Below are positions 16,867 through 26,157 of a stretch of 64,000 nucleotides of DNA, one piece after another; the stretch's first letter is position 1, and each line of letters opens with the position of its first letter. The translations under genes and the position numbers were made by a program. The notes beneath the pieces were generated by a model. It did not search any database, had not been told where the DNA came from, and saw only the letters and a list, made by a program, of their open reading frames with translations. This DNA is from Flavobacterium lutivivi (GTDB taxonomy: Bacteria > Bacteroidota > Bacteroidia > Flavobacteriales > Flavobacteriaceae), in contig NZ_BMIM01000003.1 of NCBI RefSeq assembly GCF_014642275.1, positions 248,001-312,000 of the forward strand, given 5' to 3'.

Positions 16867-19614
16867 ATGAAAAAAACATTACTACTATTTTTTATCTTCA
16901 TAACTAGTTTATCATTTTCGCAAAGCATTCGTTTTGAGGGTATTGTTCAAGATGCTAATAAAGCACCACTCGAAATGGCCAATGTAATGGCAACCGATGC
17001 ATCGACTAAGGCAATGGATGCTTATGCTATTACAAATGATAAAGGAAAATTTGTTCTTAATTTAAAACCAAATACATCCTACATCATAAAGCTCAGTTAT
17101 TTGGGAATGAAAAACAAGGAGCTAGATATTATAACAAAATCAGATAATATAGTTCAAAACATCACGATGGAAAGCGGAGGTATTGACCTTGAAGGAGTTG
17201 AAATTGTCAGAGAAATGCCGGTTTCTATAAAAGGTGATACGATTGTTTATAATGCAGATTCTTTTAAAAGCGGAACCGAAAGAAAACTTGAAGATGTTTT
17301 GAAAAAACTTCCTGGAGTTGAAGTAAACGCTGATGGCGAAGTAGAAGTAGAAGGCAAAAAAGTATCGAAACTGATGGTTGAAGGCAAAGATTTTTTTGAT
17401 GGCGACACAAAACTTGGTGTAAAAAATATTCCTGCCGATGCAGTAGATAAAGTTCAAGTGCTAAGAAATTATAATGAAAATTCAATACTAAAAGGAGTCG
17501 AGAATAATCAGGATAATTTAGCAATGAATATCAAATTAAAAGATGGTAAAAAGAACTTTTGGTTTGGTGATATGACGGCAGCAATTGGAGTTGGGCATAA
17601 AGAGGAAAGATATAATATTAATCCAAAATTATTCTATTACAGTCCAAAATACAGTGTCAATGTAATTACGAATTTTAACAACATTGGCGAATTACCATTG
17701 ACAATTCAAGATTATTTTAAATTCACAGGTGGTTTTAGAAGCATGATGGCAAAAGGAGGAAGTAGTTTTAATGTAAGTTCCAATGATTTGGGAATTTCTT
17801 TAATGAGGAATAATAGAGCCAAGGAAATTGAAACCAATTTTGGAGCAACAAACTTTTCATACAATCCTACAAAGAAATGGTCAATTAGCGGATTTGGAAT
17901 TTTTTCGTCTTCTTTGACTGATTTAGAAACCAACTCAAAAACTACTTATTTAAAACCAAACTCATCCGAAGTTTCAGTTACTGATAATAGAAATGATTTG
18001 GCTCATCAAAAGAGTAATTTTGGACTTTTTAAACTAAGTTCTACATATAAGCCATCAACAAATTTTCAGTGGGATTATGATGTTTTAGCTAAGATTTCCA
18101 ATCAAGATGAACATAATACTCTATTGAGAAACGTTGTTTATGACACAAATAATTCATCAACCGAAAACATTTATACTGCTAAGAATCAAGAGCCAAATAT
18201 GGTCAACCAAAATCTTAGTTTTTATTACACGGCTGCAGAAAAACACGTTTTTGCATTTGAAACCCAACATCTTTATCAAGATGAAAATCCATTTTACAAT
18301 GCTAATCTAGAAAGCGATCCATTTGTAACTGTTTTGCCTTTTTCAAATGTTTTAGGATATGATTTCACTCAAAATAGAACAGATTTAAACCAAAATCGTT
18401 TTGCCAAAACAAATAAGTTGGATTCAAAACTAGATTATTATTACATGGTAACACCAAAGAGCAATATTAATTTAACTCTTGGTAATACATATTCCTATCA
18501 ATCTTTTGTGTCAAATATGTATCAAGTTTTGGATAATGGCACAGATTTTCAGCTTACTAATGATGTTACAAAAAATGATGTTCGTTATCGCTTTAATGAT
18601 GCATTTCTGGGGATTCATTACAAAGTTTTGACGGGTAAATTTACGATAACCCCAGGAGTTAGTTTACATAAATATAACCTGAATAATACGCAACTTGGTT
18701 CTGATTATAAACTGAATTTTGGAAGGATATTGCCAGATTTGTTTGTTCTTTATCAAATAAAAAAGGCAGAATCACTTACTTATAACTTCTCTTTCAACAA
18801 CAATTTTACTGATATAAATAGACTGGCAGAAGGCTATATTCTAAATAGTTATAGTAGTTTGTCAAAAGGAAATAGAATGTTGGAAAACTCTGTTCAACAG
18901 TCACATTCGCTAAGATATTTCAAATACAACATGTTCAATTTTGAAAATATTTTTGCAAATTTGAATTATTCAAGAACGGTTGATGGTATTAAATCTAGAT
19001 TGCTTTTTGATGGTGTAAATCAAATTTCATCTCCAATCAACTTGAGCAATGCCGACGAATCACTCACTGCTAATGGTAGCTATGGAAGAACGTTTTACAA
19101 ATACTACAAAGCGTCTATCAATGCAGGTATTAATTGGTCTAAATTTAACAATAAGCAAATAATTCCACTTACCGGAAACGAAGTGCTAATTACTAACGAA
19201 AGTTTTATGCAAAACTATAAACTTTCTACTTCAACAAATTTCAAAAAAATCCCAAACATTGAATTGAGTTATTCAATTACAATTAATGATTATCAAAATA
19301 ATACGTTTTATAATGAAAGCCCTTCGATAAAATTAGATTATTTTTTCTTGAATAGTTTTTCTTTTGTTTCTGAATATGAGTTCAATCACTATTACAATAA
19401 TGATAAATCTGTTGAAAATGAATATGATTTTCTTTCTGCTAGTTTAGTTTATCAAAAAACAAAAGATAGCCATTGGGAATACAAACTATCGGCAACAAAT
19501 ATTTTAAATACAACGTCGCTCAATGACGACTCATTTTCACAAAATATTATAAGAACTTCTCAATACAAAGTTCAACCACGATTTATAATGCTAAGTTTCA
19601 AGTATAATCTATAA
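16867..19614 (+). CDS. TonB-dependent-receptor-like outer-membrane protein with carboxypeptidase-regulatory-like domain
   Basis: 915 aa: signal peptide (MKKTLLLFFIFITSLSFSQ), CarboxypepD_reg-like domain (about 22-105, FEGIVQDANKAPLEMANVMA), then a plug-like region with KGDTIVYNADSFKSGTERKL, EDVLKKLPGVEVNADGE and GVKNIPADAVDKVQVL, and then a long barrel rich in alternating aromatic strands ending FIMLSFKYNL. A TonB box is not obvious. Barrels of this type regularly follow GLPGLI genes in Bacteroidetes, so the three genes probably form one envelope system; substrate unknown. It ends at a terminator shared with metK. Confidence 0.88.
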   Translation: MKKTLLLFFIFITSLSFSQSIRFEGIVQDANKAPLEMANVMATDASTKAMDAYAITNDKGKFVLNLKPNTSYIIKLSYLGMKNKELDIITKSDNIVQNITMESGGIDLEGVEIVREMPVSIKGDTIVYNADSFKSGTERKLEDVLKKLPGVEVNADGEVEVEGKKVSKLMVEGKDFFDGDTKLGVKNIPADAVDKVQVLRNYNENSILKGVENNQDNLAMNIKLKDGKKNFWFGDMTAAIGVGHKEERYNINPKLFYYSPKYSVNVITNFNNIGELPLTIQDYFKFTGGFRSMMAKGGSSFNVSSNDLGISLMRNNRAKEIETNFGATNFSYNPTKKWSISGFGIFSSSLTDLETNSKTTYLKPNSSEVSVTDNRNDLAHQKSNFGLFKLSSTYKPSTNFQWDYDVLAKISNQDEHNTLLRNVVYDTNNSSTENIYTAKNQEPNMVNQNLSFYYTAAEKHVFAFETQHLYQDENPFYNANLESDPFVTVLPFSNVLGYDFTQNRTDLNQNRFAKTNKLDSKLDYYYMVTPKSNINLTLGNTYSYQSFVSNMYQVLDNGTDFQLTNDVTKNDVRYRFNDAFLGIHYKVLTGKFTITPGVSLHKYNLNNTQLGSDYKLNFGRILPDLFVLYQIKKAESLTYNFSFNNNFTDINRLAEGYILNSYSSLSKGNRMLENSVQQSHSLRYFKYNMFNFENIFANLNYSRTVDGIKSRLLFDGVNQISSPINLSNADESLTANGSYGRTFYKYYKASINAGINWSKFNNKQIIPLTGNEVLITNESFMQNYKLSTSTNFKKIPNIELSYSITINDYQNNTFYNESPSIKLDYFFLNSFSFVSEYEFNHYYNNDKSVENEYDFLSASLVYQKTKDSHWEYKLSATNILNTTSLNDDSFSQNIIRTSQYKVQPRFIMLSFKYNL

Positions 19615-19646
19615 AAAAAGCCTCGTTTTATACGAGGCTTTTTTTA
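19613..19646. terminator. Bidirectional terminator between the GLPGLI operon and metK
   Basis: Stem GCCTCGT / ACGAGGC extended by A7/T7 pairs, loop TTTAT, between convergent genes. Confidence 0.92.
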
Positions 19647-19661
19647 TTTTGTAAGCTATTT

Positions 19662-20912
19662 TTAAAGACTAAAAGCAGCTTTTACTTTATCTACAAAATC
19701 TAATTTTTCCCAAGTGAAAAGCTCAACACTAACTGTTTTCTCAGCACCATCAGGTGATTTGAAAGTTTTAGTTACCGTTTCTGGAGTTCTTCCCATATGT
19801 CCATAGGCAGCAGTTTCGCTATAAATTGGGTTTCTTAATTTTAAACGTTGCTCGATAAAATAAGGACGCATATCAAAAATTGTTTCTACAACTTTAGAAA
19901 TCTCGCCATCAGTCATATTCACTTTTGCAGTTCCATAAGTATTTACATTGATAGATGTTGGTTTAGCCACACCAATAGCGTAAGAAACTTGAACTAAAAC
20001 CTCATCACACAAACCTGCAGCAACTAGGTTTTTAGCAATATGACGTGTAGCATAAGCAGCAGAACGGTCAACTTTACTAGGATCTTTTCCTGAAAAAGCT
20101 CCACCACCATGAGCACCTTTTCCACCATAAGTATCCACAATAATTTTTCTTCCTGTTAAGCCAGTATCGCCATGTGGTCCACCAATTACAAATTTTCCAG
20201 TTGGATTAATGTGATAAGTGATATTGTCATTAAAGAAATGCGCATATTGCGGATATTTAGCTTTCATTCTTGGAATTAAAATAGATATCAAATCGCTTTT
20301 AATTTTTGCAAGCATAGCCGCTTCAGTATCAAAATCATCATGCTGAGTAGAAATCACAATAGCATCAATTCTTTGAGGTTTATTATCATCAGAGTATTCA
20401 AGTGTTACTTGCGATTTTGCATCTGGACGTAAATAAGTAATCTCAGAATTCTCTCTTCTAATATTTGCCAATTCAATCAATAATGCATGAGCAATATCAA
20501 GTGCTAATGGCATATAGTTTTCAGTTTCGTTAGTTGCATAACCAAACATCATTCCTTGGTCACCAGCACCTTGCTCTTCTTTACTTGCTCTATCAACACC
20601 TTGATTAATATCTGCCGATTGCTCGTGAATTGCCGAAAGCACACCACAAGAGTTTGCTTCAAACATATATTCACTTTTGGTATAACCAATTTTTTTGATA
20701 ACATCTCTTGCAATACTTTGTACATCAAGATAAGTGTTTGATTTCACTTCACCAGCAAGAATTACTTGTCCTGTTGTTACCAATGTTTCACAAGCAACTT
20801 TTGACTCAGCGTCAAATGCTAAAAAATTATCAATCAATGCATCACTAATTTGGTCTGCAACTTTGTCTGGATGTCCTTCGCTTACAGACTCTGAAGTAAA
20901 TAAATAAGCCAT
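19662..20912 (-). CDS. metK: S-adenosylmethionine synthetase
   Basis: Makes SAM from methionine and ATP. Landmarks: [45 protein letters not shown], the ATP-binding [41 protein letters not shown] and a C-terminal FTWEKLD. At 416 aa it is longer than the E. coli enzyme (384), which I believe is normal for Bacteroidetes. It is preceded by a 120-nt leader with a promoter and a SAM-II-like riboswitch and lies back to back with the methionine synthase operon, forming a methionine-cycle module. Confidence 0.97.
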   Translation of the reverse strand: MAYLFTSESVSEGHPDKVADQISDALIDNFLAFDAESKVACETLVTTGQVILAGEVKSNTYLDVQSIARDVIKKIGYTKSEYMFEANSCGVLSAIHEQSADINQGVDRASKEEQGAGDQGMMFGYATNETENYMPLALDIAHALLIELANIRRENSEITYLRPDAKSQVTLEYSDDNKPQRIDAIVISTQHDDFDTEAAMLAKIKSDLISILIPRMKAKYPQYAHFFNDNITYHINPTGKFVIGGPHGDTGLTGRKIIVDTYGGKGAHGGGAFSGKDPSKVDRSAAYATRHIAKNLVAAGLCDEVLVQVSYAIGVAKPTSINVNTYGTAKVNMTDGEISKVVETIFDMRPYFIEQRLKLRNPIYSETAAYGHMGRTPETVTKTFKSPDGAEKTVSVELFTWEKLDFVDKVKAAFSL

Positions 20913-20955
20913 ATTTTTATTTTTTTATTTAGTGGAAAAAAACGCTCAGATTGTA

Positions 20956-21033
20956 GCTAAAGAAGAATTACTGCTTTAGCATTTTTTTATGAGGTTGCAA
21001 TCAGAACAAATTTCTCCTCCGAATTTTTTTCGG
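20956..21033 (-). ncRNA. Candidate SAM-II (SAM-alpha-like) riboswitch in the metK leader
   Basis: On the minus strand the leader reads, in order: a small 5' hairpin (21019-21033, CCGAA/TTCGG), then P1 GAGG (21016-21019), a loop with AAATTTG and ending ATTGCAA, P1' CCTC (20991-20994), an A-rich linker ATAAAA, and GCTAAAGC (20973-20980). The order stem, UUUG, UUGCA, stem, UAAA, GCUAAA is the known SAM-II pseudoknot core. A perfect alternative hairpin pairs GCTAAAG (20974-20980) with CTTTAGC (20956-20962), which would consume the core and could be the switch. P1 is only 4 bp, so this rests on motif order and gene context. Confidence 0.6.
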
Positions 21034-21036
21034 TTG

Positions 21037-21044
21037 CAAATGTA
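21037..21044 (-). promoter_or_regulatory. -7 element of metK
   Basis: TACATTTG on the minus strand, exact consensus, followed by C. It places the start a few bases before the 5' hairpin of the leader, giving a leader of about 120 nt. Confidence 0.65.
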
Positions 21045-21145
21045 TAAAATGAATTTTCAATAAAAAACGATTTGAATATTTTTTTTCGAAAACGTGATAG
21101 TAACTAATTTCAAAAATATATTTGGAATTGTCAATAATCTTGATT

Positions 21146-21153
21146 TAACTTTG
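21146..21153 (+). promoter_or_regulatory. -7 element of the metH-metF operon
   Basis: TAACTTTG followed by C, exact consensus; TTTG at 21121-21124 lies 21 nt upstream as a candidate -33 element. Transcription would begin about 20 nt before riboswitch stem P1. Confidence 0.65.
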
Positions 21154-21176
21154 CAATGTTCATTTATATAATGTTT

Positions 21177-21277
21177 GTTATCACGAAAGCTGGAGAGATT
21201 AGACTCGATGAAAGCTTAGCAACCTTCGTTTTACGAAAAGGTGCTACATTCTATCCGTTAAAAACGGAACAGATAAC
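21177..21277 (+). ncRNA. SAM-I (S-box) riboswitch of the methionine synthase operon
   Basis: Classic SAM-I architecture: P1 GTTATC (21177-21182) with GATAAC (21272-21277); a core matching the S-box consensus GGAG, CTCGATGAAAG, AGCAACC; P3 hairpin TTCG/CGAA; GGTGCTACATTC; P4 CCGTT/AACGG. It lies directly upstream of metH(N) and senses SAM, the product of MetK. No terminator with a U tract follows. Instead a second GATAAC (21301-21306) and a second GTTATC (21322-21327) sit before the ATG, so control of translation is likely. Confidence 0.92.
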
Positions 21278-21299
21278 CAAGAAATACTTTCCAAATTTC

Positions 21300-21328
21300 T
21301 GATAACAAATATTATTCAAACGTTATCA
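21300..21328 (+). promoter_or_regulatory. Start-codon-proximal hairpin, probable expression platform of the SAM-I riboswitch
   Basis: TGATAAC (21300-21306) pairs perfectly with GTTATCA (21322-21328), a 7-bp stem whose right arm ends 1 nt before the metH(N) ATG. The arms repeat the P1 hexamers of the aptamer exactly, so either arm can swap partners with P1. This would mask the ribosome site in one state. Confidence 0.6.
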
Positions 21329-21329
21329 G

Positions 21330-22319
21330 ATGTCAAAAATTCAAAACGAACTAAAGACCAGAATCCTTGTTCTTGATGGTGCAATGGGTACTATGTTGCA
21401 ACGCAACAAATTTGAAGAAGAAGATTTTCGTGGCAAACGTTTCAAAGATTTTCCTCATCCATTAAAAGGGAACAACGATTTACTTTCTATAACGCAACCT
21501 GAAGCCGTAAAACAAGTACATCGATTGTATTTTCAAGCTGGTGCAGATATTGTTGAAACCAATACATTTTCTGGAACAACCATTGGTATGGCTGATTATC
21601 ACATGGAAGATTTAGTGTATGAATTAAATTTTCAATCGGCAAAAATTGCTTGCGAAGTTGCTAATGAATTTATAGATAAACCACGTTTTGTTGCTGGTTC
21701 AATTGGCCCAACCAATAGAACTGCATCCATGTCGCCTGATGTAAATGATCCAGGTTTTCGTGCGATAACTTTTGACGAATTAAAAATTGCTTACAAACAA
21801 CAAGTGGAGGCATTAATTGATGGTGGAGTAGATATTCTTTTAGTAGAAACTATTTTTGATACGTTAAATGCAAAAGCTGCACTCTTTGCTATCGAAGAAG
21901 TAAAGGAAGAAAAAAATCTAGATATCCCAGTGATGGTTTCTGGAACAATTACTGATGCTTCTGGTAGAACGCTTTCTGGTCAAACAGTAGAAGCATTTTT
22001 AATTTCAATTGAACATTTTAATTTGCTAAGCGTTGGATTTAATTGCGCTCTTGGTGCAGACCAATTAAAACCTTATTTAAAACGTTTAGCAATGAATACA
22101 CAATTAAATATTTCTGCACATCCAAATGCTGGTTTACCTAATGCTTTTGGTCAATATGATCAAACGCCTCAAGAAATGCAAGCATTAATTCGCGAATATT
22201 TACAAGATAATTTAGTAAATATCATTGGAGGATGTTGTGGCACAACTCCAGAACATATCAAAGCAATTGCTGATGTAGCAAAAGAATTTAAACCTAGAAT
22301 TATTTTAGAAAACGCATAA
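21330..22319 (+). CDS. metH: Methionine synthase, homocysteine-binding module (split MetH, part 1)
   Basis: 329-aa homocysteine S-methyltransferase domain, equal to the N-terminal module of cobalamin-dependent MetH. Visible: VLDGAMGTMLQRNKFEEEDF, ADIVETNTFSGTTIGM, and the zinc thiolates in VGFNCALGAD and GGCCGTTPEHI. It lacks the folate, cobalamin and activation modules, which are encoded by the next gene 78 bp downstream. The split form is, to my knowledge, usual in flavobacteria. Expression is probably controlled by the upstream SAM-I riboswitch. Confidence 0.95.
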   Translation: MSKIQNELKTRILVLDGAMGTMLQRNKFEEEDFRGKRFKDFPHPLKGNNDLLSITQPEAVKQVHRLYFQAGADIVETNTFSGTTIGMADYHMEDLVYELNFQSAKIACEVANEFIDKPRFVAGSIGPTNRTASMSPDVNDPGFRAITFDELKIAYKQQVEALIDGGVDILLVETIFDTLNAKAALFAIEEVKEEKNLDIPVMVSGTITDASGRTLSGQTVEAFLISIEHFNLLSVGFNCALGADQLKPYLKRLAMNTQLNISAHPNAGLPNAFGQYDQTPQEMQALIREYLQDNLVNIIGGCCGTTPEHIKAIADVAKEFKPRIILENA

Positions 22320-22329
22320 TAAAAAGCAA

Positions 22330-22386
22330 CCACGAATTTCACAAATTTCCACTAATTAAATTTGTGATAATTAGTGTAATTCGTGG
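22330..22386 (+). repeat. Interleaved inverted-repeat element between the two metH genes
   Basis: Three arm pairs are interleaved: CCACGAATT/AATTCGTGG (outer), CACAAATTT/AAATTTGTG and CACTAATTA/TAATTAGTG. The design resembles a dispersed flavobacterial intergenic repeat I recall with CACGAATT units. It lies 11 bp before the second metH start and can fold in mutually exclusive ways. Confidence 0.6.
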
Positions 22387-22397
22387 TAAAAACAAAA

Positions 22398-25067
22398 ATG
22401 GAGAAAAATAAATATTTAAAACTTTCTGGACTTGAACCTTTAGTAGTTACACCCGAAAGTAATTTTATAAATGTTGGCGAACGAACTAATGTTACTGGTT
22501 CACGAAAATTTCTTCGATTAATTAAAGAAGATAAATATGACGAAGCCATTGAAATTGCTCGTGCTCAAGTTGATGGTGGCGCACAAATTATCGATGTGAA
22601 TATGGACGAAGGAATGCTTGATGGTGTTTATGCAATGACTAAATTCCTAAATCTTATTGCTGCCGAACCAGATATTGCTCGAGTTCCAGTAATGATTGAT
22701 AGTTCTAAATGGGAAATCATCGAAGCTGGATTGAAAGTCATTCAAGGAAAAGGAGTTGTGAATTCCATTTCTTTAAAAGAAGGAAAAGAGGTTTTTGTCC
22801 ATCATGCCAAATTAATCAAACGATATGGTGCCGCTGTAATTGTCATGGCTTTTGACGAAGATGGTCAAGCCGATACTTATGAAAGACGTATCGAAATTTG
22901 CAAAAGAAGTTATGATATTTTAGTTAATGAAGTTCATTTTCCAGCAGAAGACATCATTTTTGATCCAAATATTTTTCCAGTTGCAACCGGAATGGAAGAG
23001 CATAAATTAAATGCTTTAGATTTCTTCCGAGCTACAAAATGGATTAGAGAAAATCTTCCTTATGCTCATGTTTCTGGTGGTGTAAGTAATGTTTCGTTTT
23101 CGTTTCGTGGAAATGATAAAGTGCGTGAAGCCATGCACTCGGCGTTTTTGTATCATGCCATCAAAAACGGAATGACCATGGGAATTGTAAATCCAGAAAT
23201 GCTTGAGATTTATGATGAAATTGACCCAATTCTTTTAGAACATGTAGAAGATGTTTTATTAAACAGAAGAGAAGATGCAACCGAACGTTTGTTAGATTTA
23301 GCTGAAAGCTTTAAAGGAGAAACTAAAAACAATGAAAAAGAAATTGCTCAATGGCGAAATGGTTCGGTTCAGGAACGATTAACACATTCTCTTGTAAAAG
23401 GAATTGACGAATTTATAGAAATAGATGTTGAAGAAGCACGTTTACAAGTACAGAAACCAATCGAAGTTATCGAAAATCACTTAATGAACGGAATGAACGT
23501 AGTAGGTGACTTATTCGGTTCAGGAAAAATGTTCTTACCACAAGTGGTAAAATCAGCTCGTGTCATGAAAAAAGCAGTAGCTTATTTACTTCCGTTCATC
23601 GAAGCTTCAAAAGATGGGAAATCTTCTTCGGCTGGAAAAGTATTGATGGCAACTGTAAAAGGCGATGTACATGATATTGGTAAAAATATCGTTTCTGTAG
23701 TTTTGGCTTGTAATAATTTTGAAATCATTGATTTAGGCGTAATGGTACCGCCAGAAAAAATTATTGAAACCGCTGTAAAAGAAAATGTAGATATCATTGG
23801 TTTGAGTGGATTGATTACGCCATCGCTCGATGAAATGGTTTATTTGGCAAAAGAGTTAGATCAATTGAACATAAAAATCCCGGTAATGATTGGTGGTGCA
23901 ACCACTTCTCGTGCACATACAGCGGTAAAAATTGCTCCAGAATATCAAGCAACTGTGGTTCATGTAAACGATGCTTCTCGTGCGGTAACTGTAGCGAGTA
24001 ATTTGTTGCAAAATGAAACAAAAACCGAATATTCGAAAAATATAAAAAGCGAATACGACAAACTTCGTGACGATTATTTGAGTAGAAGTAGAGAAAAAAA
24101 TTACCTTACAATTGAAGAAGCTCGAAAAAATAAATTCAAAATTGATTGGAATATTTACGAACCTGTTAAGCCAAATTTCATCGGAACAAAAACTATTGAA
24201 GTAGAACTTTCTGAATTAGTAAATTTTATTGATTGGACGCCATTTTTTCAATCATGGGAATTGTATGGAAAATATCCTGCAATTTTAAAAGACGAAATAG
24301 TTGGAGAACAAGCTACAAATTTGTTTGAAGATGCTCAAAAAATGCTTTCTCAAATTGTCTCAGAAAAATGGTTTATTGCCAAAGGAATTCTCGGAATTTT
24401 TCCAGCAAACACAGAAAATGACGATGATATTAAACTAACAACCAACAACCAACAACCAGCAACTTTTCTAACTCTTCGTCAGCAATCTCAAAAAACAGCT
24501 GGTGCGCCAAACCTCGCATTAGCCGATTTTATTGCTCCAAAAGATAGCGGAAAACAAGATTACATAGGTTGTTTTTGCGTAACCACTGGTTTTGGAGTAG
24601 ATGAAAAAGCAAAAGCATACGAAGAACAATTAGATGATTATAATTCTATACTGGTAAAAGCACTTGGCGATAGATTAGCCGAAGCATTTGCAGAATATCT
24701 ACACCTAAAAGTTCGTAAAGAAATATGGGGTTATGCTTCAGATGAGAATTTATCAAATGACGATATAATAAAAGAAGCATACAAAGGTATTCGTCCTGCA
24801 CCAGGTTATCCAGCTTGTCCTGACCATTTAGAAAAACCAGCGATTTGGAAATTATTAAATGTAGAACAAGAAATTGGAGTAAAACTCACCGAAAGCATGG
24901 CAATGTGGCCAGCAGCATCAGTTTCGGGCTATTATTTTGCTAACCCAGAAAGCAAGTATTTTGGTTTAGGAAAAATAAAAGATGACCAAGTACAAGATTA
25001 TGCCAAAAGAAGAAATATAAGTATAGAAGAAGCAAAAAAATGGCTTGCGCCAAATATAGCAGATTAA
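22398..25067 (+). CDS. metH: Cobalamin-dependent methionine synthase, folate/B12/activation modules (split MetH, part 2)
   Basis: 889 aa. The pterin-binding domain (about 10-280) starts with [20 protein letters not shown] and has [12 protein letters not shown]. The B12-binding part follows: cap region around [10 protein letters not shown], then the cobalamin-ligand motif [13 protein letters not shown] and [11 protein letters not shown]. The C-terminal activation domain contains [19 protein letters not shown] and [12 protein letters not shown]. Together with part 1 it makes complete MetH, methylating homocysteine from methyl-tetrahydrofolate. The ATG at 22398 is preferred to an in-frame GTG at 22383, which lies inside the repeat element. 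Confidence 0.96.
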   Translation: MEKNKYLKLSGLEPLVVTPESNFINVGERTNVTGSRKFLRLIKEDKYDEAIEIARAQVDGGAQIIDVNMDEGMLDGVYAMTKFLNLIAAEPDIARVPVMIDSSKWEIIEAGLKVIQGKGVVNSISLKEGKEVFVHHAKLIKRYGAAVIVMAFDEDGQADTYERRIEICKRSYDILVNEVHFPAEDIIFDPNIFPVATGMEEHKLNALDFFRATKWIRENLPYAHVSGGVSNVSFSFRGNDKVREAMHSAFLYHAIKNGMTMGIVNPEMLEIYDEIDPILLEHVEDVLLNRREDATERLLDLAESFKGETKNNEKEIAQWRNGSVQERLTHSLVKGIDEFIEIDVEEARLQVQKPIEVIENHLMNGMNVVGDLFGSGKMFLPQVVKSARVMKKAVAYLLPFIEASKDGKSSSAGKVLMATVKGDVHDIGKNIVSVVLACNNFEIIDLGVMVPPEKIIETAVKENVDIIGLSGLITPSLDEMVYLAKELDQLNIKIPVMIGGATTSRAHTAVKIAPEYQATVVHVNDASRAVTVASNLLQNETKTEYSKNIKSEYDKLRDDYLSRSREKNYLTIEEARKNKFKIDWNIYEPVKPNFIGTKTIEVELSELVNFIDWTPFFQSWELYGKYPAILKDEIVGEQATNLFEDAQKMLSQIVSEKWFIAKGILGIFPANTENDDDIKLTTNNQQPATFLTLRQQSQKTAGAPNLALADFIAPKDSGKQDYIGCFCVTTGFGVDEKAKAYEEQLDDYNSILVKALGDRLAEAFAEYLHLKVRKEIWGYASDENLSNDDIIKEAYKGIRPAPGYPACPDHLEKPAIWKLLNVEQEIGVKLTESMAMWPAASVSGYYFANPESKYFGLGKIKDDQVQDYAKRRNISIEEAKKWLAPNIAD

Positions 25068-25105
25068 AAACAGTTGTCAGTTTTCAGTTTTCAGTTGCAA
25101 AATTA

Positions 25106-25138
25106 ACAGAATAACAGATAACCGACAACAGATAACCG
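25106..25138 (+). repeat. 14-bp tandem repeat before metF
   Basis: AACAGATAACCGAC occurs twice back to back (25106-25119, 25120-25133) with a partial third copy. Just upstream, CAGTTGTCAG and CAGTTTTCAG are loosely complementary. The CAGATAACC core recurs before the aminotransferase gene (36748-36776). Confidence 0.7.
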
Positions 25139-25149
25139 ACAACAGAAAT

Positions 25150-26106
25150 ATGAAAGTAACACAACATATAGAAAAAGCCAATGGAAAACCATTATTTTCT
25201 TTTGAGATTTTACCACCATTAAAAGGACAAAATATTCAGTTTATTTATGATGGAATTGACCCTTTGATGGAATTCAAACCGCCATTTATTGATGTGACTT
25301 ACCATCGTGAAGAATACGAATTTAAAGAGTTACCAAACGGACTTTTACAAAAGAAAATTGTAAAAAAACGTCCAGGAACAGTTGGTATTTGTGCCGGAAT
25401 TCAAAATAAGTATAATGTTGATGCTATTCCACATATTTTGTGTGGTGGATTTACCAAAGAAGATACCGAGAATTTATTAATTGACTTGGATTTTCTCGGA
25501 ATAGATAATGTGGTTGCACTTCGCGGAGATGCTTTGAAAAATGAAACTTATTTCAAACCCGAAAAAGAAGGAAACGAATATGCTAGCGATTTAGTGTTAC
25601 AAATCAACAACTTAAATAAAGGAATTTACCTTGACGAAGATTTGCAAAATACAGCTTCTACCGATTTTTGTATAGGTGTTGCTGGTTATCCAGAAAAACA
25701 TATGGAAGCGCCAAGTTTAGACAGTGATATTCATTTTTTAAAGCAAAAAATAAAAAATGGTGCCGATTATATTGTTACCCAAATGTTTTTTGACAACAAA
25801 AAATTTTTCGATTATGTGGCAAAAGTTCGCGCTGCAGGAATTACCGTTCCAATTATTCCAGGGTTGAAACCTATTGCCACTAAGAAACAATTAAATTTAA
25901 TTCCGCATCGATTTTCGTTAGAGTTGCCAGATGATTTAATCATGGCAGTTGTAAAAGCAAAAGATAACGACCATGTAAAACAAATAGGAATTGAATGGTG
26001 TATAAGCCAAAGTAAAGAATTAGTAGCAGCAGGAATTCCTGTCTTGCATTATTACTCAATGGGAAAAGCCGAAAATATAAAGGCAATTGCTAAGGAGGTT
26101 TTTTAA
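25150..26106 (+). CDS. metF: Methylenetetrahydrofolate reductase
   Basis: Flavin enzyme reducing methylene- to methyl-tetrahydrofolate, the methyl donor for MetH. Landmarks: PLFSFEILPPLKGQNIQ with the catalytic Glu, DVTYHREEYEF, HILCGGFTKEDTENLLIDLD, NVVALRGDA, CIGVAGYPEKH, LKQKIKNGADYIVTQMFFDN and PIIPGLKPI. The 318-aa length is normal for bacteria. As third gene after the two metH parts it completes the methyl-transfer module and probably shares their SAM-I control. Confidence 0.96.
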   Translation: MKVTQHIEKANGKPLFSFEILPPLKGQNIQFIYDGIDPLMEFKPPFIDVTYHREEYEFKELPNGLLQKKIVKKRPGTVGICAGIQNKYNVDAIPHILCGGFTKEDTENLLIDLDFLGIDNVVALRGDALKNETYFKPEKEGNEYASDLVLQINNLNKGIYLDEDLQNTASTDFCIGVAGYPEKHMEAPSLDSDIHFLKQKIKNGADYIVTQMFFDNKKFFDYVAKVRAAGITVPIIPGLKPIATKKQLNLIPHRFSLELPDDLIMAVVKAKDNDHVKQIGIEWCISQSKELVAAGIPVLHYYSMGKAENIKAIAKEVF

Positions 26107-26132
26107 ATTTTAGGCTGACAAAAATATTCTAC

Positions 26133-26140
26133 TATATTTG
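26133..26140 (+). promoter_or_regulatory. -7 element of the PagL-like gene
   Basis: TATATTTG, exact consensus, ends 17 nt upstream of the ATG at 26158. Confidence 0.55.
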
Positions 26141-26157
26141 TGACTTAATTTTTAAAA

